This document shows, one piece after another, positions 1 to 5,025 of a DNA stretch of 5,700 bases (positions within the stretch are counted from its first letter, which is position 1; each line of letters opens with the position of its first letter). The position numbers and the translations under genes were made by a program. Origin of the DNA: an uncultured Collinsella sp. (GTDB lineage Bacteria > Actinomycetota > Coriobacteriia > Coriobacteriales > Coriobacteriaceae); the NCBI GenBank assembly GCA_902493985.1, contig CABURR010000078.1, positions 1-5,700 of the forward strand. The letters are read 5' to 3'. The notes beneath the pieces are model-generated. The model saw only the letters and a list, made by a program, of their open reading frames with translations. It searched no databases and was not told the DNA's origin.

Positions 1-1440
1 CTTGAGTCTTTAAGGCGTATGGGCTCGGATGATCTTAACGTCGAAGTGAAGGAGAGCGCCACGACGCTTTCCCGCGACGTGTGGGAAACGGTGAGCGCAT
101 TCGCGAACACTGCCGGCGGAATCATCGTGCTCGGAGTGAGCGAGCGCGCAGGTTTTGTCCCGGTTGAGAACTTCGAGACCGAGAAAGTGCTCAACCAATT
201 TGTGTCAGGCATGGGTGATGCGGGCGGTCGAGGAAAGCTGGCCAATCCGCCCAAATACACGATCGAGCGAGTGGAGCTTCAGGGCGTCATCGTTCTCGTC
301 ATTACGATTGAGGAGCTCGGCCCGTCGAGCAAGCCCTGCTATGTCATAGAGCGGGGCGCCCAGGGCGGCAGCTACAAGCGCATCGATGACAAAGATGTGC
401 CGCTTTCATCGACCGAGGTGCTCGCATTGGCGTCATACGGTCGAGCGACTCCGAGCGATCGCGACGCGGTGGCTGGTGCGGGCGCGGACGATCTCGACGA
501 GACGCTGGTCGACCGTACGATAGATCGGGCTTTCTCGTTGACGCCCCGGGCAATGCGCGGCGCGCCGGACAAACAAACGAAGCTGGAGCGCCTAAATATC
601 CTTGATTCCCAGGGCAATGTCACCAAGGCTGGACTCCTAGTTGTGGGCACCTACCCTCAGCAGTTCTATCCCAAGCTCTTCATTGACGTGGCTGTCCATG
701 CGGGAACTCAGAAGGGGATGGCGGGGTCGCTGAGGTTCATGGACCGCACAATCTGTGAGGGAACGTTGGGCGAGATGATCTCGGATGCCGTCGCAGCCGT
801 CGCCAAGAATTTGCGGCGAACCTCGACCGTCCAAGGCGTCTCGCGTGTCGACTCGCTTGAGATTCCCGAGGAGGTTCTGCGCGAGGCAATCGCCAATGCC
901 GTAATCCATCGAGAATACGGGGATCGGTTCTGTGGACAATCGATCGCCGTCGACGTCTTTGACGATCGTGTCGAGGTGACGAATCCTGGCGGCCTTTACG
1001 GGGGAAAGACTCGCGAGAACTTGTTTGACGGCAGCTCCCGATGCCGTAACGCGACGCTTGTGAAGCTCATGTCGATTGTCCCGCTGCCGGATGGCGCAGG
1101 TTCGCCGGCTGAGGGCAATGGCTCGGGCATCCCGATGATGATCGATGCCATGCGCGCGCATGGTCTGGCCGATCCCCTGTTCTGCCCGGGATTCGATCGG
1201 TTCAAGGTCGTACTTTACCGTTCAAAGATCGAGCCGGTCGATCATGGCGGGGGCTTAATTGTGACGGCACTCAAACACTACGGCGAGCTGGGGACGCGCG
1301 AGCTGGCAGAGCGCACAGGGCTCACAATTTCCCAGGTTAGGTCGCGCGTCAACGCGCTCATTGCTCAAGGCGAGCTTGAGCCCACGGCGCCGGCGACGAG
1401 CCGCAACCGCAAGTATCGACTGTCAGAGCGCGTGGAATAA
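1..1440 (+). CDS. AlbA_2 / GHKL-ATPase / winged-helix putative transcriptional regulator (COG2865-like), 5' end outside window
   Basis: The frame is open to base 1. The codons before the ATG at 19 read LESLRR and continue naturally into GSDDLNVEVKES, the usual opening of an AlbA_2 (Schlafen-type) domain, so the ATG at 19 is probably internal and the gene starts upstream. Residues below count from that ATG. The AlbA_2 nucleic-acid-binding domain spans about 1-135, with EVKES near 9-13 and SAFANTAGGIIVLGV at 26-40. A GHKL-type ATP-binding domain (HATPase_c_4 style) spans about 283-400: N-box REAIANAVIHREY at 288-300, DDRVEVTNPGG at 315-325 and lid EGNGSGIP at 365-372. A winged helix lies at about 412-468 (TRELAERTGLTISQVRSRV). 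The family is usually called a predicted ATP-dependent transcriptional regulator. Its target is unknown, and some members sit near defence genes. The typical arginine in the lid motif (RGxGI) is Asn here. Domain calls are confident; the biological role is not. Confidence 0.9.
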   Translation, partial: LESLRRMGSDDLNVEVKESATTLSRDVWETVSAFANTAGGIIVLGVSERAGFVPVENFETEKVLNQFVSGMGDAGGRGKLANPPKYTIERVELQGVIVLVITIEELGPSSKPCYVIERGAQGGSYKRIDDKDVPLSSTEVLALASYGRATPSDRDAVAGAGADDLDETLVDRTIDRAFSLTPRAMRGAPDKQTKLERLNILDSQGNVTKAGLLVVGTYPQQFYPKLFIDVAVHAGTQKGMAGSLRFMDRTICEGTLGEMISDAVAAVAKNLRRTSTVQGVSRVDSLEIPEEVLREAIANAVIHREYGDRFCGQSIAVDVFDDRVEVTNPGGLYGGKTRENLFDGSSRCRNATLVKLMSIVPLPDGAGSPAEGNGSGIPMMIDAMRAHGLADPLFCPGFDRFKVVLYRSKIEPVDHGGGLIVTALKHYGELGTRELAERTGLTISQVRSRVNALIAQGELEPTAPATSRNRKYRLSERVE

Positions 1441-1445
1441 ATGCG

Positions 1446-1494
1446 TTAGTGGACGAGGCGAACCAATAATCGACCCTCAATTGGCGCCCACTAA
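1446..1494. terminator. Two-tier inverted repeat between convergent genes, possible weak bidirectional terminator
   Basis: TTAGTGG at 1446-1452 pairs with CCACTAA at 1488-1494. Inside it CCAAT at 1463-1467 pairs with ATTGG at 1480-1484, leaving an asymmetric internal loop of 10 and 3 bases and a 12-base apical loop. It sits 6 bp after the stop of the AlbA_2 gene and about 47 bp beyond the stop of the opposing gene. There is no T-run on either side, so this is not a textbook intrinsic terminator. The position suggests a transcription-end structure, but chance is possible. Confidence 0.25.
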
Positions 1495-1540
1495 GATAAA
1501 GCGGTTGTTGCTCAGTCGACGGTGATGCTAAAGACTCGGC

Positions 1541-2032
1541 TTACGCCGGCATGGCCCCGAACCCGTCCATCAAGAACAGCCTAAGAACCAGCTTGATGAC
1601 ATATCCCGGTTTGACTTCTGCCGCGTCAAAGACGTGGCGCTCGGTGAGCTCGCTGCAGTATGCATAGATGTCGCGGATAAGGTCCGCGCCCGAGAGCGTA
1701 AACATGTAGCCTGCGTCCGAAAGCGCATTGGGCGCGGCAGGCAACTTGGCCATGTGACAGAACGTTTGCAGGTCGGGCGCCATAACGTTCTGGTAGTCGA
1801 GGTGGCCGTTGGCATCCTGCGCGGCAAGCTCCAATTGGCGCACAAAATCCAGCGCCGCCGCTAACACAAAGCTCGGCGTAGGCGCATTGACGTCCTGAGT
1901 GGTCGCCACAAGCCTGCCCGCCGCCTGCGTGACAAGCCAAGCGACCTCGCGCTGGCAACGCACGGCCTTGCGCGTAACCGGCTTGATGGACGAAGAAGAA
2001 ACGCTCCCCTTAGGCGGATTCGAGGCAGCCAT
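1541..2032 (-). CDS. Hypothetical protein, 163 aa, unrecognised
   Basis: I do not recognise this family. The coding call rests on a strong ribosome binding site (GGGAGGG, 2037-2043, 4 bases before the ATG), codon use like the neighbours, and no better competing frame. The first 20 residues are Ser/Pro/Lys-rich and probably disordered (KGSVSSSSIKPVTRK). The rest reads as a soluble, mostly helical domain: RCQREVAWLVTQAAGRLVA near 25-43, FVLAAALDFVRQLELAAQD near 55-73, and a C-terminal helix KPGYVIKLVLRLFLMDGFG at 141-159. There is no signal peptide, convincing membrane segment, metal-binding cysteine cluster or catalytic motif. The gene is convergent with the AlbA_2 gene and divergent from the HNH gene, so it is probably its own transcription unit. 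Confidence 0.75.
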   Translation of the reverse strand: MAASNPPKGSVSSSSIKPVTRKAVRCQREVAWLVTQAAGRLVATTQDVNAPTPSFVLAAALDFVRQLELAAQDANGHLDYQNVMAPDLQTFCHMAKLPAAPNALSDAGYMFTLSGADLIRDIYAYCSELTERHVFDAAEVKPGYVIKLVLRLFLMDGFGAMPA

Positions 2033-2036
2033 AAGA

Positions 2037-2095
2037 CCCTCCCATGAACGACCAGGCCCAACAAGCCCGGATGAAACACGTGCTACATCAGTATA
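2037..2095 (-). promoter_or_regulatory. Ribosome binding site and possible -10 of the 163-aa gene
   Basis: On the minus strand GGGAGGG (2037-2043) lies 4 bases before the ATG and fixes the start. Further upstream, TATACT (2090-2095) is a good -10 hexamer, but no convincing -35 lies 16-18 bases beyond it (TACCCC at 17-bp spacing). The ribosome binding site is solid; the promoter is tentative. Confidence 0.35.
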
Positions 2096-2204
2096 CAGGG
2101 AAGTGGGGTAGCGGGGTACAAGCGCGCCAGCGGCAAACCGAGAGCATCAACGATGTGCCGATCGCGGAATGAGATCTCGTAATAATTGACTCTCGGCCAT
2201 ATTA

Positions 2205-2233
2205 TTGAGGGACATGACTCGCGTTCGTATGGT
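2205..2233 (+). promoter_or_regulatory. Candidate promoter of the HNH endonuclease gene
   Basis: TTGAGG (2205-2210), a 17-bp spacer, then TATGGT (2228-2233); each hexamer matches the sigma70-type consensus at 4 of 6 positions. Transcription would begin near 2239-2241, right at the GTG codon 2239. That would make the message leaderless from GTG, or leave almost no leader before ATG 2248. An 8-bp palindrome GAGATCTC (2171-2178) and an AT-rich stretch (2181-2206) lie just upstream and could hold operator sites. Weak evidence. Confidence 0.25.
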
Positions 2234-2247
2234 TGTAGGTGCTGGCG

Positions 2248-3330
2248 ATGAACGACATTGACCTTGCTGTTCCGTTGATGGATGGACCAAGCTATGACCG
2301 CGCCTGCAGTCTCGTGCCTTCCGAATACGTTGAGGCATGGGAGTGGTTTCTGGGTGAGGAGCAGCGCGGCGGCGTTTGGACCAGCCTTCCGCACCACACC
2401 AAGGAAGATAGCCCTCAGTATCAGTACCGTTTGAGAATTGGCTCGGACTTCTTTCCCGTAACGCGGGATTCAGGGATCTTCTGGCCGGGCCAGGATCGGG
2501 TGAAGCAAGATCCCAATAAGATCTTTGCGCTTTCGGTCCATAACTCTAAAAAGAGCTTCTACACCGATGTGCCTCCGCTCTATTTGGACGATGGTACGTG
2601 GGTCATTAAGTACTCGGTTCAAGCGCCGGGTACCGTTGGTTTTCGAGACCAGAATTACAACCGTAAAATGCTCAACTGCATGGAATGTGGCGTTCCAGTC
2701 GGAGTCATATTTGCAACCGAGGTGGGCTACAAGGTGCTCGGCCTTGCATTTGTTGAACGGTTCGAGCCCGAAAACGGATGGTTTGTTCTGCACGGTCCTG
2801 TTCATAAAGGCGGACCGGACCCTCGTTTTGCGCCCGACATGAGTTATCTGAAGCACATGCCCGTCGATATTGAGTTTGCCGGACAGGGTACGACCGACGA
2901 CGAAAAGGTCCGCTATGCGTTAAGGCGCGAGCGATTGGGGCAGCAATGGTTCCGCAAGCAGCTCGTTGCCGCCTATGATGGCCGTTGCGCGGTGTCGGAC
3001 TGCGGCGTCAGCGAAGCTCTGGAGGCTGCACATATCGAGAATTACTCGGGACCCAAATCGCAGGTTGCCAGCAACGGCATTCTGCTTCGGCGCGATCTTC
3101 ATTCCCTATTTGATGCTCACCTGATTTCGTTTGAGCCTGTTTGCGGCGAATATCGGCTGTGCGGATCGTACCTGCTGGATAAGACCGACTACGTTTCCTT
3201 TGCGGGTGCGACGCTAAGGCAGCCGAATGAGCGTCAGTGGCGACCCAATACGGTGTTTCTTGAGGCCCATCGCATTGAGTTCGATCGCTCGGAAAAGAAG
3301 CGTGAAAAGGCGGGGCTTCTGCCGTATTAG
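2248..3330 (+). CDS. HNH endonuclease (HNH_2 type) with SRA/PUA-like N-terminal region; candidate modification-dependent restriction enzyme
   Basis: 360 aa from ATG 2248, chosen because AGGTG (2237-2241) sits 6 bases upstream. GTG 2239, in frame, would add three residues. The C-terminal nuclease is clear: QLVAAYDGRC at about 238-247, a second Cys at 252, EAAHI ending with His262, then NGILLRRDLHSLFD at 276-289 with Asn276, His285 and Asp289. This is the bba-metal HNH_2 pattern found in predicted restriction endonucleases (COG3440-like). The region from about 93 to 185 follows the SRA order: a sheet with IKYSVQAPG, a helix with NRKMLNCMECGVPVGVI, then YKVLGLAFVE and GWFVLHGP. SRA modules read modified cytosines in McrA-like type IV enzymes, so cleavage of modified foreign DNA is a reasonable inference. 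The SRA assignment is from pattern only. No methyltransferase is nearby, as expected for type IV. The KREKAGLLPY tail is short and basic. No signal peptide or membrane segment is seen, so it is cytoplasmic. Confidence 0.88.
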   Translation: MNDIDLAVPLMDGPSYDRACSLVPSEYVEAWEWFLGEEQRGGVWTSLPHHTKEDSPQYQYRLRIGSDFFPVTRDSGIFWPGQDRVKQDPNKIFALSVHNSKKSFYTDVPPLYLDDGTWVIKYSVQAPGTVGFRDQNYNRKMLNCMECGVPVGVIFATEVGYKVLGLAFVERFEPENGWFVLHGPVHKGGPDPRFAPDMSYLKHMPVDIEFAGQGTTDDEKVRYALRRERLGQQWFRKQLVAAYDGRCAVSDCGVSEALEAAHIENYSGPKSQVASNGILLRRDLHSLFDAHLISFEPVCGEYRLCGSYLLDKTDYVSFAGATLRQPNERQWRPNTVFLEAHRIEFDRSEKKREKAGLLPY

Positions 3331-3440
3331 CGTATTTGGCTTTGGCATTCTTTGACGATCGTGTTGTTTGATCGGATCGCGTGGCGATGCAATCTCGCGC
3401 ACGCCTGCCGGTGCATGCTCTTCCTGTTTTGTATAGCGAG

Positions 3441-3447
3441 AGGGGAG
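3441..3447 (+). promoter_or_regulatory. Ribosome binding site deciding the start at 3453
   Basis: AGGGGAG lies 5 bases before ATG 3453. The in-frame GTG at 3381, which would add 24 residues, has no comparable site, and the extra residues (MAMQSRARLPVHALP...) are arginine-rich and low in conservation-like features. The later start is therefore preferred. Confidence 0.6.
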
Positions 3448-3452
3448 CGTGT

Positions 3453-3737
3453 ATGAGCTGGCGAGGCGATATTGCGATGGGGAAGTACGGAAAACTGCCG
3501 TGTGCCCTTATAGACAACAATATGTTTCCGAGCGTAGAGGTTGATTGCGGGTCGTTTGTCGTCACCTGCCCTTGCTGCGGCTCGCAAATACCGTGTCTCG
3601 ACATTCGGTTCATCGATGCGCGTGACAGACTCAGCGACGAAGTGAGAAAACAGACAGGCGTTCATATGCCGGTGTATCTGGAGAAATGCCCTGTTTGTGG
3701 CCTCGATATCGTGTACGACGCCAGCGACGAGGGATAG
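3453..3737 (+). CDS. Small zinc-ribbon protein, 94 aa, unknown function
   Basis: The protein has two CPxCG-type knuckles, CPCCG (Cys39, Cys42) and CPVCG (Cys79, Cys82), about 36 residues apart. Together they should form one four-cysteine zinc ribbon. Further cysteines at 17, 32, 41 and 48 could belong to a second site or be structural. The segment between the knuckles is charged (DIRFIDARDRLSDEVRK, 50-66) and probably helical. The family is not recognised. Zinc ribbons of this size are common in nucleic-acid-binding or scaffold proteins, but nothing here proves that role. The gene follows the HNH gene on the same strand after 122 bp, so it could be read from the same transcript, though it has its own strong ribosome binding site. 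It converges with the DUF5710 gene, leaving only 37 bp between stops. The C-terminus is acidic (YDASDEG). Confidence 0.75.
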   Translation: MSWRGDIAMGKYGKLPCALIDNNMFPSVEVDCGSFVVTCPCCGSQIPCLDIRFIDARDRLSDEVRKQTGVHMPVYLEKCPVCGLDIVYDASDEG

Positions 3738-3774
3738 GTGATGCGGAGGAGTTGGCTGTGAGTGTCTTTTGCCT

Positions 3775-4461
3775 CTACAAATAAACCCCCTCACCGAGTT
3801 GCCTGTGGAACTCGGCGTGATGGTCGCGTGCCCAGGTAAAGAGCGCCTGGTCAAAGTCGGTACGCGTGGCCGGGACGCCAAAGACGCCGGCAACTTCGAC
3901 GCGCATAAACTCCAGTGCCGGCAGCTTGTTGATGGCAGTGAGGGCAAACGGGGACGAGGGCTCCTCGAACAGATAGCGGCTGCCTTGCAGCGCGTTGCAA
4001 CTGGTGCACGTGTTGCCGAGCGACGGGGCTTTGGAGGCTCGCGTGCCTACGGGCTTGTAGCCGCAGCGCTTATGAAGGTAGTCGCGGATCTCGCCCGGCA
4101 CGCAGCCAAGAGCGGGCACGATGGCGAGTGCGTTGGCGTTGGCCGTGTCGATGGCAATGTGCCCGGCTTCGTTGGGCGCGTGCGCGATGACGATGCTCTC
4201 GTCGCTATCGGTTCGATAGGGAATGCCGAAGGCCGCGACCGAGGTCTCTTTGTGACACTTCCAGCACTCGCGCTTGCCCAGTACTAGATATATATACGGC
4301 GCTGAGGGGTCGGATCGGTCAACACCGGGCAGCCACTCGGCAAAGGGCTCGGGGTTGACGCCGCTGGGTACATACCAGATCTTCTTGGTCCGGTCCCATT
4401 TGGCGCCCAGCGCCTTGGCTTCTTCTTTGTGCGAAAAGGGGACATCGAGCTCGGTGCGCAT
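3775..4461 (-). CDS. DUF5710 domain protein with a split CxxC...CxxC zinc ribbon, 228 aa
   Basis: The start is ATG 4461 because AAGGAG (4467-4472) lies 5 bases upstream. An in-frame ATG at 4497 would add 12 residues (MSHLHLQHQGAA) but lacks a good site. Residues 4-44 match the DUF5710 pattern: LDVPFSHKEEAKALGAKW, then KIWYVP, ending AEWL. This short module of unknown function often sits at the end of proteins linked to DNA metabolism or mobile elements (TraC-primase-like proteins, from memory). Next comes a strand-rich segment (PYIYLVLGKR, 55-64), knuckle CWKC (66-69), about 82 residues including DYLHKRCGYKP, then knuckle CTSC (152-155). The C-terminal part (LFEEPSSPFALTAINKLPALEF, followed by a helix near 203-222) is unassigned. 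The two knuckles probably close one zinc site around an inserted domain. The gene is convergent with the small zinc-ribbon gene. No membrane or signal segment is seen, and the function is unknown. Confidence 0.82.
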   Translation of the reverse strand: MRTELDVPFSHKEEAKALGAKWDRTKKIWYVPSGVNPEPFAEWLPGVDRSDPSAPYIYLVLGKRECWKCHKETSVAAFGIPYRTDSDESIVIAHAPNEAGHIAIDTANANALAIVPALGCVPGEIRDYLHKRCGYKPVGTRASKAPSLGNTCTSCNALQGSRYLFEEPSSPFALTAINKLPALEFMRVEVAGVFGVPATRTDFDQALFTWARDHHAEFHRQLGEGVYL

Positions 4462-4466
4462 GGCGG

Positions 4467-4472
4467 CTCCTT
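4467..4472 (-). promoter_or_regulatory. Ribosome binding site deciding the DUF5710 start
   Basis: The minus strand reads AAGGAG, 5 bases before ATG 4461. It lies between the two candidate ATGs (4497 and 4461) and strongly favours the downstream one, where the DUF5710 module begins four residues later. Confidence 0.75.
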
Positions 4473-4758
4473 GGTGCTGCAGGTGCAAGTGGCTCAAGGA
4501 TACCGCAGGGTGTGGACGCTGTGGCGTTTTGCCGAGAAGCTGCGGTGCGGACTGGTTGGTTACGCCCTGGATAAATTGGCAAGTAGATGGTCGGCTTTTG
4601 GCCAGTTGGGCGGCAACCTTGCCAAAAGCTTGACGGATTGCGGTTTAGACATCGGTGAATGAACACTTTGGACGCACCTCGGCGAAAGACCGCCGGTCGT
4701 TTACCAGAAACTTAACAGGACTGCCAGCCGCCGCCGGCGTGCGTGCTATCTTCGCTCC
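4473..4758. other. Intergenic stretch without a supportable gene
   Basis: About 285 bases upstream of the DUF5710 gene. Short open frames on both strands lack ribosome binding sites and recognisable protein character. It presumably holds the DUF5710 promoter (minus strand), but I find no hexamer pair I would defend. The notable content is the overlapping inverted-repeat cluster at 4576-4629. A GC-rich run (CCGCCGCCGGCG, 4728-4739) lies near the right end. Confidence 0.5.
4576..4629 (-). repeat. Overlapping inverted repeats with alternative pairings in the probable DUF5710 leader
   Basis: GCTTTTGGC (4594-4602) pairs perfectly with GCCAAAAGC (4621-4629). The hairpin continues inside with GTTG (4605-4608) and CAAC (4614-4617) around a GGCGG loop. 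Separately, TTGGCAAG (4576-4583) pairs perfectly with CTTGCCAA (4618-4625). The two structures share bases 4621-4625, so they cannot form together. No T-run follows, so neither is an obvious terminator. If the DUF5710 transcript starts upstream of 4629 this would be a switchable leader; otherwise it could be an operator or chance. Confidence 0.35.
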
Positions 4759-4905
4759 ATGAGGTACTTTATCGTTTCACATAACGCCGCATTGGCGCTG
4801 TTGGCGCACATTTGGGCGGTTGGAGCTGCCAGCGGATTTGGCGACATAAAACAAAACAGCCCAGAGGACATAGCCTCTGAGCTGCGAACATTTGGTGGGC
4901 GTTAG
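4759..4905 (+). pseudogene. Possible N-terminal gene remnant ending in tRNA-Val
   Basis: A 48-codon frame begins MRYFIVSHNAALALL, which looks like a real protein N-terminus, and continues to about GAASGFG (residue 28). Its later codons run through the tRNA terminator hairpin (4858-4883) and stop inside the tRNA acceptor stem (TAG at 4903-4905), so that part is surely not functional coding. There is no ribosome binding site before the ATG. TATCTT (4747-4752) ends 6 bases before it, the geometry of an actinobacterial leaderless start, but no -35 is seen. I take it as a gene broken at the tRNA 3' side. The opening resembles coriobacterial proteins that begin with an SxxxAL pattern, from memory and unverified. 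A chance ORF is possible. Confidence 0.3.
4846..4883 (-). terminator. Intrinsic terminator of tRNA-Val
   Basis: On the minus strand AGCTCAGAGG (4883-4874) pairs with CCTCTGGGCT (4867-4858) over 10 base pairs with one G-U pair and a 6-base loop CTATGT. It is followed by GTTTTGTTTTAT. It starts 9 bases after the CCA end of the tRNA. Stem, loop and U-rich tail fit a Rho-independent terminator well. Confidence 0.85.
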
Positions 4906-4967
4906 AAGATTTGAACTTCTGACCTCTTCCGTGTCAGGGAAGCGCTCTCCCCCTGAGCTAAACGCCC
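4893..4967 (-). tRNA. tRNA-Val (anticodon GAC)
   Basis: 75 bases including an encoded CCA (4893-4895). On the minus strand the acceptor GGGCGTT pairs with AACGCCC; the D arm is GCTC/GAGC; the anticodon stem is CTTCC/GGAAG with loop CTGACAC, giving anticodon GAC at 4933-4935; the variable loop is AGGTC; the T arm is AGAAG/CTTCT with loop TTCAAAT. All four stems pair fully. It reads GUC and GUU valine codons. It appears to be a single-gene unit with its own promoter and terminator. Bacterial tRNA 3' ends are frequent integration sites, and the accessory-looking genes of this window lie on that 3' side. Confidence 0.97.
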
Positions 4968-4976
4968 GATCAAGGG

Positions 4977-4992
4977 TGCGCAAGTGCGCAAG
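4977..4992. repeat. Perfect 8-bp tandem duplication in the tRNA leader
   Basis: TGCGCAAG occurs twice without a gap (4977-4984 and 4985-4992), between the tRNA -10 box and the mature 5' end. The predicted transcription start falls near 4990, so the repeat would make up most of the pre-tRNA leader. Confidence 0.7.
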
Positions 4993-4996
4993 GGAT

Positions 4997-5025
4997 AATA
5001 TAACGGAGCCTGAACTCGGTGGCAA
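4997..5025 (-). promoter_or_regulatory. Promoter of tRNA-Val
   Basis: The minus strand reads TTGCCA (5025-5020), a spacer of exactly 17 bp, then TATATT (5002-4997). Each hexamer is one or two changes from the sigma70-type consensus. The start should fall near 4990, leaving a leader of about 23 bases before the mature tRNA, which RNase P would remove. Confidence 0.75.

Noticed and set aside
637..1161. 174-codon open frame on the minus strand inside the AlbA_2 gene
   Set aside because: Lies fully antisense to a gene with clear domains. Its translation is rich in Arg/His and shows no domain.
1626..1958. 110-codon minus-strand frame overlapping the 163-aa gene
   Set aside because: Same strand but another frame. 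It has no comparable ribosome binding site, and its Ala/Gly/Arg/Cys-rich translation looks like a frame-shifted shadow.
2186..2205. TTGACT followed by TATTAT as a promoter for the HNH gene
   Set aside because: The spacing is only 8 bp, too short for a sigma70-type promoter, and no -10 lies 16-18 bp after TTGACT.
3008..3613. 201-codon minus-strand frame across the end of the HNH gene and the small zinc-ribbon gene
   Set aside because: Antisense to two supported genes; low-complexity Arg/Ser/Thr composition and no motif.
3794..3815. Hairpin CCGAGTT/AACTCGG near the end of the DUF5710 gene as a terminator
   Set aside because: It lies inside the coding region before the stop codon, and the following bases are not a clean T-run in either direction.
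3327..3947. 206-codon minus-strand frame
   Set aside because: Overlaps the zinc-ribbon gene antisense and the end of the DUF5710 gene in another frame. It lacks protein-like features.
3769..4287. 172-codon plus-strand frame opposite the DUF5710 gene
   Set aside because: The minus strand carries DUF5710 and CxxC motifs with a good ribosome binding site; the plus-strand reading is a high-GC shadow.
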